Position numbers and translations under genes: made by a program. From Solen grandis (taxonomy: Eukaryota > Mollusca > Bivalvia > Adapedonta > Solenidae), in assembly GCA_021229015.1 (NCBI GenBank), contig CM037785.1, positions 2,168,964 through 2,232,963 on the forward strand: DNA of 64,000 nucleotides. Reading direction: 5' to 3'. Within the stretch, counting starts at the first letter, position 1; every line of letters starts with the position of its first letter. Positions 1 through 10,515 of the stretch are shown piece by piece. The notes beneath the pieces are model-generated. The model searched no databases. It had not been told where the DNA came from and was given only the letters and a program-made list of their open reading frames with translations.

Positions 1-285
1 TGGGTCGTAGATCGTAGCTCAACCATTCAAATAAACCAAAATAATTGGTTGAGCTGGGTCGTAGATCGTAGCTCAACCATTCAAATAAACCATTATAAAT
101 GGTTGAGCTGGATCGTAGATCGTAGCTCGACCATTGAAAACTTTCATGGAATGGTTGAGCTGGGTCGTAGATCGTAGCTCATCCATTGAAATAAACCAAA
201 ATAAATGGTTGAGCTGGATCGTAGATCGTAGCTCGACCACTGAAAATGTTCATGGAATGGTTGAGCTGGGTTGTAGATCCCGCGA
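1..285 (+). repeat. 54-bp tandem array, first arm
   Basis: About five units of roughly 54 bp, each carrying GGTCGTAGATCGTAGCTC followed by CAACCATT and an AT-rich linker. Each unit is itself an imperfect dyad, GGTTGAGCT...AGCTCAACC around the core. The left edge is cut by the window. The same unit recurs in the opposite orientation at 636-1085, so the two arrays could pair as a large foldback. Confidence 0.85.
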
Positions 286-635
286 ACAAAAATTTTCCGA
301 CGGAAACTTTTCCGACGAATGAGATTCCCGACGACTACAAAATTTCCCGACGGAAGCACTTTTCGAGACACATTTTTTTCCGAACACATAACTTTCCGAC
401 GAATGCAATTTTCCCGACGAGGACAAACTTCCCGACGAAAGCATTTTTTTTCCGACAAATGCAATTTTCCCGACGAGAACATATTTCCCGAAGAAAAAAA
501 GTTTCCCGACAAATGTAATAAAGAAACAAATATATAACTAGTTTACGACTAATATAAACAAAAAGCGACAGATAGTTTTTCCCGACAAGTTCATTTTTCC
601 AGACGAGTACAAAATTACCGACGACGACTAAAATA
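286..635. repeat. Degenerate CCCGACGA-rich short repeat
   Basis: Lies between the two opposed 54-bp arrays. It repeats TTTCCCGACGA/GAA-type units every 19-20 bp with variable A/T tracts. Open frames across it on both strands follow from the short period and are not treated as genes. Confidence 0.6.
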
Positions 636-1085
636 CGATCTATGATCCAGATCAACCATTAATCTTGGTTTATTTCAATGGTTGAGCTACGATCTACGAT
701 CCAGCTCAACCATTCCATCAACATTTTCAATGGTTGAGCTACGATCTACGATCCAGCTCAACCATTTATTTTGGTTTATTTGAATGGTTGAGCTACGATC
801 TACGACCCAGCTCAACCATTTATAATGGTTTATTTGAATGGTTGAGCTACGATCTACGACCAAGCTCAACCATTCTATGAAAGTTTTCAATGGTCGAGCT
901 ACGATCTACGATCCAGCTCAACCATTCCATCAACATTTTCAATGGTTGAGCTACGATCTACGACCCAGCTCAACCATTCCGTGAACTTTTTCAATGGTTG
1001 AGCTACGATCTACGATCCAGCTCAACCATTTATTTTGGTTTATTTCAATGGTTGAGCTACGATCTACGACCCAGATCGACAAAGA
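636..1085 (-). repeat. 54-bp tandem array, inverted second arm
   Basis: About eight units of the 54-bp repeat of positions 1-285, now reading GAGCTACGATCTACGA followed by CCAGCTCAACC on the plus strand, that is, in reverse. GATCTACGATCC variants alternate between units. No gene is supported here. Confidence 0.85.
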
Positions 1086-1124
1086 AAATTAGTTATAGTT
1101 TCGATCTACGAACTTCACACACCT

Positions 1125-1405
1125 GAAATTTTCGCGTTTATTCGCGAAAGTTACGCGTTTATTCGCGAAACTATCGCGTTTATTCGCGAAATTATCGCGT
1201 TTATTCGCGAACGTTTCGCGATATATTCGCGAAAATATCGCGTTATAACGCGAAAATATCGCGTTTATTCGCGAAATTATCGCGTTTATTCGCGAAAATA
1301 ACGCGTTAATTCGCGAAAGTTTCGCGTTTATTCGCGAAAGTATCGCGTTAATTCGCGAAAGTTTCGCGTTATAACGCGAAAATATCGCGTTTATTCGCGA
1401 AAAAT
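1125..1405. repeat. 21-bp CGCG-rich tandem array
   Basis: Roughly thirteen units of about 21 bp with consensus TATCGCGTTTATTCGCGAAA. Every unit has two CGCG cores, so it is close to palindromic and very CpG-dense for this AT-rich locus. An open minus-strand frame of about 110 codons crosses it only because the period is divisible by three. Confidence 0.85.
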
Positions 1406-1494
1406 ATTTTTTTTTTCCAACCAAAATGAGCTCAATAGGCTTTCGTACTGGGGTGATAAGGTGGAAGGGGGAAGGGTCGTCACAGATATATTTA

Positions 1495-2009
1495 TCTATA
1501 TTTAGCTAGTTACTTATTCATTTACTAGTCATTCATTTGAATATGATAACTCAGTAACTAATTCAACTCTTAATAAAGCAACTACCAAATTCCTAAAACT
1601 CAATTACTTTATTTTTGCATTTAGTTTTAGCTTATATGAACCCATTTACAAACTCGTACTATTCCATTAGTAAAACAGAGAAAAAACATTTCCAGCTCCT
1701 AATTCAGTTCAGATCTAGAATCTGCTTCCTAGATTATGGGAACCCAATCGCTAATTCAGCTAGCCACCCTGTTACCAGAACATGTTAGCAAAGTCATTTA
1801 TTCAGCTGCTATTTATGCATAAATTTCAACAACTTTTTCATCCCCAAATTCTGTTACTAATCCGGATAATAGATTATGAGATCTCTGTCATTAAATCAGC
1901 TAATAAACCAGTTATAAGATAAATGTGAGCTCAATTAATAGTTCAGCCATTTATCCAGTCATAAAATTATGTGTACCCAATCGCTTATAAATTTTTATCA
2001 CTAATATAT
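1495..2009 (+). repeat. Degenerate edge of the 46-bp minisatellite
   Basis: Repeated pieces such as CAGTTACTAG, AATTCAGCT and GAACCCA at irregular spacing look like decayed copies of the 46-bp unit that becomes regular after about 2010. A similar decayed edge lies at 2916-3040. No gene seen. Confidence 0.5.
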
Positions 2010-2915
2010 TGCTCAAACCAGTTACTAGAATATTTGAACCAAGTCACTAATTCAGCTTCTAAACCAGTTACCAGAATACTTGAACCAAGTCACTAATTCA
2101 GCTTCTAAACCAATTACTAGAATATTTGAACCAAGTCACTTATTCAGCTACTAAACCAGTTACAAGAATATTTGAACCAAGTCACTAATTCAGCTTCTAA
2201 ACCAGTTACCAGAATATTTGAACCAAGTCACTAATTCAGCTTCTAAACCAGTTACCAGAATACTTGAACCAAGTCACTAATTCAGCTTCTAAACCAGTTA
2301 CTAGAATATTTTAACCAAGTCACTTATTCAGCTACTAAACCAGTTACTATAATATTTGAACCAAGTCACTATTCAGCTACTAAACCAGTTACTATAATAT
2401 TTGAACCAAGTCACTTATTCAGCTTCTAAACCAGTTACAAGAATATTTGAACCAAGTCACTTATTCAGCTACTAAACCAGTTACTATAATATTTGAACCA
2501 AGTCACTTATTCAGCTACTAAACCAGTTACTATAATATTTGAACCAAGTCACTTATTCAGCTACTAAAACAGTTACTATAATATTTGAACCAAGTCACTA
2601 ATTCAGCTACTAAACCAGTTACAAGAATATTTGAACCAAGTCACTAATTCAGCTACTAAACCAGTTACAAGAATATTTGAACCAAGTCACTAATTCAGCT
2701 ACTAAACCAGTTACTATAATATTTGAACCAAGTCACTAATTCAGCTACTAAACCAGTTACTATAATATTTGAACCAAGTCACTAATTCAGCTACTAAACC
2801 AGTTACTATAATATTTGAACCAAGTCACTTATTCAGCTACTAAACCAGTTACTATAATATTTGAACCAAGTCACTAATTCAGCTACTAAACCAGTTACTA
2901 TAATATGTGAACCCA
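2010..2915 (+). repeat. 46-bp minisatellite
   Basis: About twenty head-to-tail 46-bp units containing TTGAACCAAGTCACT, ATTCAGCT and AAACCAGTTAC. The spacing measured between successive AAGTCAC motifs is 46 bp (2041 to 2087). Two subtypes alternate (CAGCTTCT versus CAGCTACT; GTTACTATAA versus GTTACAAGAA), showing local amplification of variants. Confidence 0.92.
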
Positions 2916-3077
2916 GTCATTTCATTAGCTACTATTCATCTTTTAAAATCCAACTGTTTTTCAGCTTCCAATTCAACTACTTATCAAGTTACAAGATTAT
3001 GTGAACCCAGCTACAAATTTGGCTAATTATTCGTCGATTATTGAATTGCCGGTGAAACAAGGCAGGTGACATTTTAA

Positions 3078-3319
3078 TTAACCCTTTCCCTCATATAGAC
3101 TCATATTGACGCACTCAATAGGTACCACATTAAGCCTGGTCTGCAGAAAACCACAGTTAAACCTTACCAAATGTAATTACAAAATCCTCATTTCCAGACC
3201 ACTGAGGAGCAGCGAACAGCATAAAACCTGATCAGCCTGCGAGTTACGCGCAGGCTGATCTGGTTTTATGCTGTTCGCATAAGTCTTTTCATGGTTTCCT
3301 CTATGAGGGAAAGGGTTAA
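3078..3319 (+). mobile_element. piggyBac-like MITE, copy 1
   Basis: Starts TTAACCCTTTCCCTCATA and ends with the reverse complement, TATGAGGGAAAGGGTTAA, giving roughly 18-bp terminal inverted repeats with TTAA at both ends. TTAA target sites are typical of piggyBac elements (established knowledge). A strong internal hairpin surrounds CAGCCTGCG/CGCAGGCTG. Related copies are at 20925, 25365, 37698 and 40128. No transposase is encoded. Confidence 0.85.
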
Positions 3320-5950
3320 GGAGAGAAAGGTGGAGTGTATTGAAGATAAAATGCACAAGCACATATTATTCATATGTAACTCAAACTTAATTTTGAAGAA
3401 TTGGATGCGGTTTAACCACATTACATTATGAAGATGTAGGCCTGTTTTGAGCAACTTGAAGGTAACTGAGTGCTATTTAAATCTAAAAAAAATGATTGAA
3501 TATATTTTGTGTACCGGTATATATTATACATAAAACCGCAAAACCTAAAAAAGCACACGTATAGCATTAATATATTGTAAAAAAAAAAAAAACCCAAAAA
3601 ACATCAGGTCTGTCAGCGCATGGCAGATGGTACATTATCGGCATCGGCATTAGATGTAGTAAAGAGCCATAGCAGAAAGACTATTTATTCAAAAGACCCA
3701 GTCTGCAAACCTAGGATGGCCTGTATTATTATCATGTAATTTTATTTATAAAAGTATGTGTTTTGTTCGTGCCTGTATTTGTCTCGTTGTTTACAAAGTT
3801 TACATCTCGGTTCTTTCACTTTGTCCATGTTCGCCCTGTTTCTCACTGTTCTTTACAGTAAACTCTCTCGATATATATGTTGCTGCGGGTTTAACACTTG
3901 ATAAGGGAACAGTTTTGCAACAGTCTTGTGTTTCATTTTATTCAAATTTGAAAATTGTTTTTAACAGAGACTCAACATAATTCTGTTACTGTTTGGTTGA
4001 TATAAAAGCGTTACATTTGTGAAAAAAAAATACAATAATATATGTCTGAATATACCTTCAAAATAAATTTCTCAACAATAATTATACTAATAATGAAAGA
4101 ACATTTTGGAGATGGCATCAATAGAAGTAAACGAAAATAAACCTATTTTAAGGAATAAAATTATGTGAATGTGTATGCGTTTCTGATATTGCAGACAATA
4201 AGTTGTTTCATCTCGATTTTTCTTGAGATATATGTGAAAATATGCTTAAATATCTATGAAATGTTATACGTGTAACAGACGTTTAGACAATTTCAGTTCA
4301 GATACCGTCTTTCGAACTGTTACCGGACCCCTAGCCACTGCATCTTGTTAACATGTTCTCTTACTTAGCGATACGAACATAGTCCAATCAGTTAGAGCTG
4401 TGACGATTCATTCGACATAAACAAAAACAAAACACATCGTTATTTTGAACCTTAAATTTTGACATTACTTCTTCTAGAGAGTTTTCATTAAACCATGAAT
4501 ATGCATATATCTTCTTTTAACATTATTATCTGATATAATCAAAACCGAAAGAATATCGCTCAATCATTTTTAAAGACATTCCTTAATAAGATGCTCCATA
4601 TATTACATTCAACTATACCTATGTTGTCATGCAAAACGACATGAAATAAAATAATGAGCATTTGTAAATCATTAAAATTTCTCATTTAGGATATACGGAA
4701 ATGCATTATACTAGTAAAATAATTTTACATCATCTTTTTTCTGATCAAAAGCAAATTTAAGATAAGTTTATGAAAACTGACTGGTGTATCTACCTGTATG
4801 ATACATACTATAAATTAAAGACACTTAAATTACATCTTCAATACCTAGATATTAGTCTATAGAATGATAAAGTGGATATTTTACATTCATTTGTACAGGC
4901 AAGTTCTCCCCGGTGCAGTCCCTTTCCATCCTTCTTCGTTTTAAAAGTTATGTTCATACTGAAATGTTTAAAGTCTGCGGTGAAGTGCATCGGATATGTG
5001 CTTAAACGTTTAAGCAAATTTACATCGTCAAATTCTATATTAGAATATCGTGCGTGGTCATGAGAAAAAACTGCGGCTGTTCCATCCCACGTCCCTTATG
5101 AGTTCACTGTCGTCACCTTTCTCGTGTCTATAAACTCATTCTGAATACGTTATTCTACCCAAGGTTATTAATAGTATAATATGATAGTATAATTCATGTT
5201 GTAAGTAACGAGGAATATGTTTATTCAAGTTACTAAATAAAGAATTATCTTATCTTATTAAGCAGTAGTGATACATTCATGAAGGTGTCTGTGATGCACC
5301 TGCCAGGTATGAGAATAACACTTTAAAGTCTAAAGTGATAAATATCGCGTATTTCTTAGATTTACGATGTTTCGCTTGTTTTGCTTATTTGCGATATTCT
5401 CAGAAAAAGTAACAAAATATTCTATATGAATTTGAAGCAAAGACTCTGACGCAATGACACACACACAGTCTAAATGTCCAATTCGTTTTGATTTCTATAT
5501 CGCAGAATAATGCATGGTGTTAAGTTCAGATACGCTATAATCTAGTCACGGAGGCTGTACAAAATACTTGGTTTCAACACCGTGCATTTTTTTTTATCAT
5601 ATGTCAAATTTAAATTGTATGACTAGCAGCCTTTACCTTTTTATGCATTCTTTGCATTTTACTGTGGTATTCCGACGTGTTTATTACTATTTGTACTCTC
5701 CGATGCAAGAAGATATGGGAAGGACGTTAACTTCTATTAATTCCACGAAGTATGTAACTTCTCTAGAGTAATGAACCATTTGCAGTCGTTATGTGTCTTT
5801 GTTGTTACACTGTTACTCTATTAGCCTCTTCGATTTGTACTTCGGCAGATCTTTTATTTTTGGAAGTGGGCATGTTTTACATTCGATTTAACCCACTTCT
5901 GCTGTCGAAAGGTCTTCTTCGTGTTCCACTCGATATTTGGAAGACGACAG
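3320..5950. other. AT-rich non-coding stretch
   Basis: No coding region I can support. It holds poly-A near 3571, short microsatellites and an AATAAA-type signal near 5235. Open frames are short, with no recognisable motif or splice-site context. Confidence 0.5.
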
Positions 5951-5954
5951 CAGA

Positions 5955-5977
5955 CAAGATGGCGGCAAGTGAAACGT
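5955..5977 (+). promoter_or_regulatory. YY1-like site overlapping an ATG; possible first exon
   Basis: CAAGATGGCGGC at 5955-5966 matches the YY1 motif often found over start codons of TATA-less genes. The ATG at 5959 opens M-A-A-S-E and is followed at 5976 by GTAAAC, a possible splice donor; without splicing the frame stops at 5977. This could be a very short first coding exon of a gene read rightwards, but no downstream exon was recognised. Confidence 0.25.
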
Positions 5978-6219
5978 AAACTGGTTTTACCCATCAATTT
6001 ATTAGATAACTTTTCGTAAAGAATGTGACTTTTGTTTAGTACATACAAAGCCAACTTGGACAAATTGAGTTTTATTAAAAAATATATATTTTTTTTATTC
6101 ATAATTGCCGTGGTCTGGTGAAACCCATAGAGTTTTTTTTTATACGGAAGGGATAACGGATGTTTTGAAATGTATAAGCTATATATCTGCTGTCCGTTGT
6201 TTGCAAAACTGTCTACAAT

Positions 6220-6535
6220 CCCCAGTGGCCGAGTGGTTAGAGCGTTCGCCTCGGGAGCGGGAGGTCGTGGGTTCGATCCCCGGCCGTGACAAACCAAAGT
6301 CGTAAAAAATGGTACTGTTATAGCTCCCTTGCTTGGCGTTCAGCATATAAGGGTATTTGCAGAACTGGTTGGCCCGGCGTCAGAATAATGTGACTGGGTG
6401 TGGTATAATGCCACATGTCTACGGCGTGATACTGCAGTGTGGCAGCACTATATCTGTCTCAAGTAGACATCGTCTCTAATTGACTGAAATACTGTCGGTG
6501 CGACGTAAAACGCAACAAACAAACAAACGAACAAA
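6220..6535 (+). mobile_element. tRNA-derived SINE, full-length copy
   Basis: The head has a perfect RNA polymerase III A box (TGGCCGAGTGG, near 6226) and B box (GGTTCGATCC, near 6271). The body is tRNA-unrelated and ends in GACTGAAATACTGTCGGTG and a (CAAA)n tail. The 3' domain is shared with copies at 26465 and 55717. It resembles the molluscan V-SINE/Meta-type families such as RUDI, but that family name is from memory. No acceptor stem, so not a functional tRNA. Confidence 0.85.
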
Positions 6536-8555
6536 ATTGTCTGAATGTTTAAAAGAATAACTATGTTTATGAAAGAAATATGTTTGTGCAGCGCATTGTT
6601 TCTAATTAATCCCCTCTCTCTAATTAGCGCTCTCATGTATTGTCTGCAATAATTTTGCATTTGATTAAAAATTGTGACCAAATAACTTCAAAATGATATA
6701 TATATTTCGATATATATTTCTTTATTTTACAACTTTTTATGCTGGAAATTGATTCAAACATTATAACACACTTGAACCATGTTTTTTGTTTACTTCCGTC
6801 TGCTCTCACGTTCGATTTGCATAGTCATCGTATTCCAGAAGTAGAAGAGAACTTCCATTCCAAGTTCATTCGATTTGTCAACCTATTTCTAATCTGGAAG
6901 AAGCAGGCTTCCATTCCGAGAAGATTACAAATCGAAGAGACTATATATAATAACCTGTTATCAACAAACTGTCGGACATTCAGGCATGCCAATGATACGT
7001 GTCAGGAACAGAGAGGTATGGTCACTTGAGAGATGCCAGATAGAACGTCATCTTTTTGCAACATTGGCTTTTCAATGACCTTTTAGATAAGGTGCTTGCT
7101 TTAAACTGGAACTCTTTTAAATGACTTTCATTTTTTGCAAAATCAACATCCATATCCACGTGAGATCACTAAAATATGAAATTAACAGTTTAGTGTTATA
7201 GATATAAACAGAAATCTGACGGGGTGTCTAAATGTAACAACAAAAATGGGAAATTCTTGTCCCCTTACCTCATTGCTCACATAGGAATTTTAAGCCAGGA
7301 ATATTGTCAAAAGCTTCTTTGTGTGTGTGTGTGTGTGTGTGTGGTTTCTTTAAAGTCAAGGACATGATATTTTTAACCGGGTCCTTTGCATGGGCGTGTG
7401 TTGCTAACTGATGGGTAGAAGTCATGACCATTCACAAGGTCTTCATTTTTTTAAATCACGTTGATGTTCAAAGTGTATCTTCTGTTTGTCAAATTGCAAC
7501 ATAATCTTTGCTCTAATATTTTGCAGGTAGTGGAAGTTAGAGAGACTGACCGGTAATACACTGATAGATTAGTATCTCCTTTATTGCATATTATTTGCAT
7601 TTTTAAAATGAACGTGTAATAGGAATTCGCCTGTATTTAGCCAATGCCGTAACTGGCTGTTGATTGCGTTACGATTTCTTCTTGAATCCCAGAATTCAAA
7701 AGTTGACAGCGGGTTCGAGTTTGAGTTTCCAGATGATAAAGATACCAGACATTGTCAATAGAGCAAAGTCACTGAAGATTGTTGTTATAATTTTAGAGCT
7801 AACGGTTAAAGATTTGTCCAACACAGACGAGATAGTAATTGGTTAACTCCGTCTGCTCCAATCCTCTTGAGGGTGTTTCGAGAATGGGGACAAAACACCT
7901 TGCTTGTGGACGTCTGCGTTGTTAGAATTATTAATTACTGGTTTTAAAGTTGTCAATTCAAAAAATATTATCATTAGACATATCTGTTCTAACCCTGTAA
8001 GTGATAAAAATATGGGTTGAAGAAACGGGTTTTTAGAGTAAAACAACTTTTACACGATTATGGACATTTTATTGAATTTGAAAATGTTCACAATTGAAAT
8101 ATTCACTTCTTTACACTTAATTTTAAACAATCGGTAATTGATCATTCAAAATTTAAAAAAACAAACAACAAAAAAAAAAAAAAAAAAAACAGCTCATTAC
8201 TATATGTATAAGGAGTACCGGTACATACCAATTTGAATATACAACTAACTTACAACAAACTTTCAAGCAGAATAAATAATATCAATCTAGGAACGTGGAT
8301 CTGCATTTAATTATTGCTTATACAGATAAGAGATTTTTATTTTTGATGTTTTTACGCAGAATATCAATTACAAATTAGCAAAGTAGAAGAAAAAAGCATT
8401 TTTCAAACAAAGTTCCTGTAAAGGAGGATGAACTTAAATACATTATTAATTATTGAATATCTAACAATCATAGCTTTTTTTATATATCTAGTTAAGTATA
8501 ATGTTATATTTTTATTATTGAATTGCAACAAATTACAGTAGTAAATCAGGGCCGG
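6536..8555. other. AT-rich non-coding stretch
   Basis: No supported gene. A (GT)n tract lies at 7318-7343 and a 22-base A-tract near 8170. A 96-codon open frame at 6739-7029 has no recognisable domain and is left uncalled. Confidence 0.5.
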
Positions 8556-8559
8556 TTTT

Positions 8560-8700
8560 CTTAAGGTAGTTTTTTGATATCTGAAGAAAAGAAACTGGTA
8601 CATACAAAAACAAAATGAAACTCGTCCTCCACATCATTGTGGTTGCAATAAACACAGACTAGGAAATAGAACAATCGGACTCCTATAACGTAAGTGTTGT
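8560..8700 (-). pseudogene. LINE open-reading-frame tail, relic
   Basis: Minus-strand translation gives RGRYN, then CVYCNHNDVEDEFHFVFVC. This matches the Cys-rich C-terminal block (C-x2-C ... EDE-x-HF ... C) seen at the end of many LINE reverse-transcriptase ORFs. The rest of the ORF is missing, and the peptide runs on without the usual downstream residues. A dead fragment. Confidence 0.5.
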
Positions 8701-8916
8701 ATCTACCTCTCTGAAAGAACAAGCTTATAAAACACTTGTTCTCGTAAGGAAAAAGATACTTAAGTATGATTTTCATCTTTTTAATCAAGCTATGCCCATT
8801 AGTTTCAATAGGGATTTGAGTATGATACTCAAATTTGAGTCTGAGATCGTACTTAAGTATTTTCGCGAACACGGGGCCAGTTGTTGAATATTCATGTTTG
8901 GGACCATACACCTAGT

Positions 8917-9285
8917 CCGACATCAACAAAATTGAAATGATTCAGAGACGGGTGGCTAGATGTGTTTTGAATAGCCTGACACGGCAATAGATCAAGTGTT
9001 TCAGATATGATATATAAATTGGAAGTCACTAGAAGCTCGTAGAAAAGAGGCAAGATTAACATTGATGTATCATATTAATAATGATCTCGTGCCTATTACC
9101 AAAGAAAACCATTCCATTAAGGTAAACCGTCGTACTAGAGGACTAAATGGTAAATCATTTTAAGTACCATCCTGTAAGAATGACTATAACTAGAATCCTT
9201 CTTCCCAAGGACGATCCGGGAGTGGAACAAGCTGCCACCAGATATAGTATCAGCGGGGTCAGTCGAAACTTTCATATCTCAACTG
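8917..9285 (+). pseudogene. CR1/jockey-type LINE 3' relic, interrupted
   Basis: Translations in shifting frames give INKIEMIQRRVARCVLNSL, then PRTIREWNKLPPDIV and VETFISQL, the thumb-to-C-terminus blocks (IQRRAAR, W-N-x-LP, TF) of CR1/jockey-type reverse transcriptases. At least two frameshifts and several stops make it non-functional. It is interrupted exactly at CAACTG by the TIR element that follows, and the flank resumes at 10510. Confidence 0.65.
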
Positions 9286-10509
9286 TATGGAAGCCCTGGA
9301 GGGCAATTTTGACTTGCGACTCATGACTTTTGAGTTATGACTTGTAACTTCTTGTGCATGACATTTCTCCTCCATGAGATCTACCGACCTGTGAAGTTTC
9401 AAGTTAATAGTTTATATATTTTTTGAGTTACCCCGGTATGCTCCGGACAAAAAGTGTGTCAGACAGACATACAACTTTGACAAAACGATTTGTCTCCCCC
9501 ATATAAATATGGGAGGAGACAATACTGTCTTGACATATATTATCTTTCGAGAATTTACAAGATAAAAATGTAATCGATCTTTTCAACATGGCCGGCTTTT
9601 ACACTTATTATCTCTTGTTAATCTCTTCGACACATTGTATAGCATTGTATTGTGAGACATTTGAACAAAGTACAGTGTAGTAAATGACTCATAGGTTGGT
9701 TTCCAAAAATGGAAATTTTAATAATATAAGCAAGAATTTATTTTAGTTACAACTTGTGACTAGTGACTTACAACTTGTGACTAGTGACTTACAACTTGTT
9801 ACTAGTTACATACAACTTGTGACTAGTGACTTACAACTTGTGACTAATTACATACAATTCGTGACTTACAACTTGTGACTAGTGACTTACAACTTATGAC
9901 TAGTGACTTACAACTTGTGACTAGTTACATACAACTTGTGACAAGTTGTGACAAGTGACTTGTGACTTACATTTATTTTCAATCATTGTCCCTAAGTCGC
10001 TCACCTGAGAAAACTGCTACTTACTGCTATGATATATAAAGTTAATAAAGTACATTACATACCAAAAATACTCAGCTCTAATTTTCATTAATAGACAAGA
10101 AGATTTTAGTTGCATTTCCTTATACAATTCAGTGTCGAACTAATGTTCCCATGGGCAAGGCTGATTAACACCACAAGGGTATAACTTGAACAATGATTGT
10201 AGAGGACTGCTAGAGCATCCTGCGTCAAATGTCTAAGCTCTAGGCCGAACCATTCAGAGAATAGGGTGTTAAAGATTTCCTATATAAAACTGTGTAAAAC
10301 AAAGACACTAGTCTATTTTGACTACATGGATAGATGTGAACGATCTTAGTAGATAGTCGATAGATTTTGCTTTATACCAAATATTAAAGATCCGAGTATT
10401 TCGGTTTCCGACGACATACACGTGCTAGAAATGCGCACCAATATTAAACTGAAGTTACAAGTCATAAGTCACTAGTCGCAAGTCAAAATTGCCCTCCAGG
10501 GCTTCCATA
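9286..10509. mobile_element. 1.2-kb terminal-inverted-repeat element
   Basis: Left end TATGGAAGCCCTGGAGGGCA and right end its reverse complement (finishing GGGCTTCCATA at 10509). The TIRs extend imperfectly for about 60 bp through ACTTGCGACT-type repeats. The 6-bp direct repeat CAACTG flanks both sides (9280-9285, 10510-10515), supporting a target-site duplication. The interior has no transposase and carries a 21-bp minisatellite made of the same ACTTGTGACT motif found in the termini. Confidence 0.8.
9752..9972 (+). repeat. 21-bp minisatellite inside the TIR element
   Basis: About ten copies of ACTTGTGACTAGTGACTTAC plus A, with TTACATAC variants. The motif matches the subterminal sequence of the element around it, so it probably grew from terminal motifs. 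Confidence 0.85.
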
Positions 10510-10515
10510 CAACTG

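Noticed and set aside
1089..1424. 111-codon minus-strand open frame over the CGCG array
   Set aside because: The repeated SRINAIFSRIN-type peptide follows from the 21-bp period. No start context or domain.
2010..2915. Regularly spaced repeats resembling a CRISPR array
   Set aside because: The 46-bp units are contiguous with no unique spacers, and the genome context is animal. It is a minisatellite.
6224..6290. Functional tRNA gene
   Set aside because: A and B boxes are perfect, but there is no paired acceptor stem and the sequence continues into a SINE body with a tail.
6739..7029. 96-codon open frame as a gene
   Set aside because: No domain, splice context or conserved motif. Length is within chance for this region.
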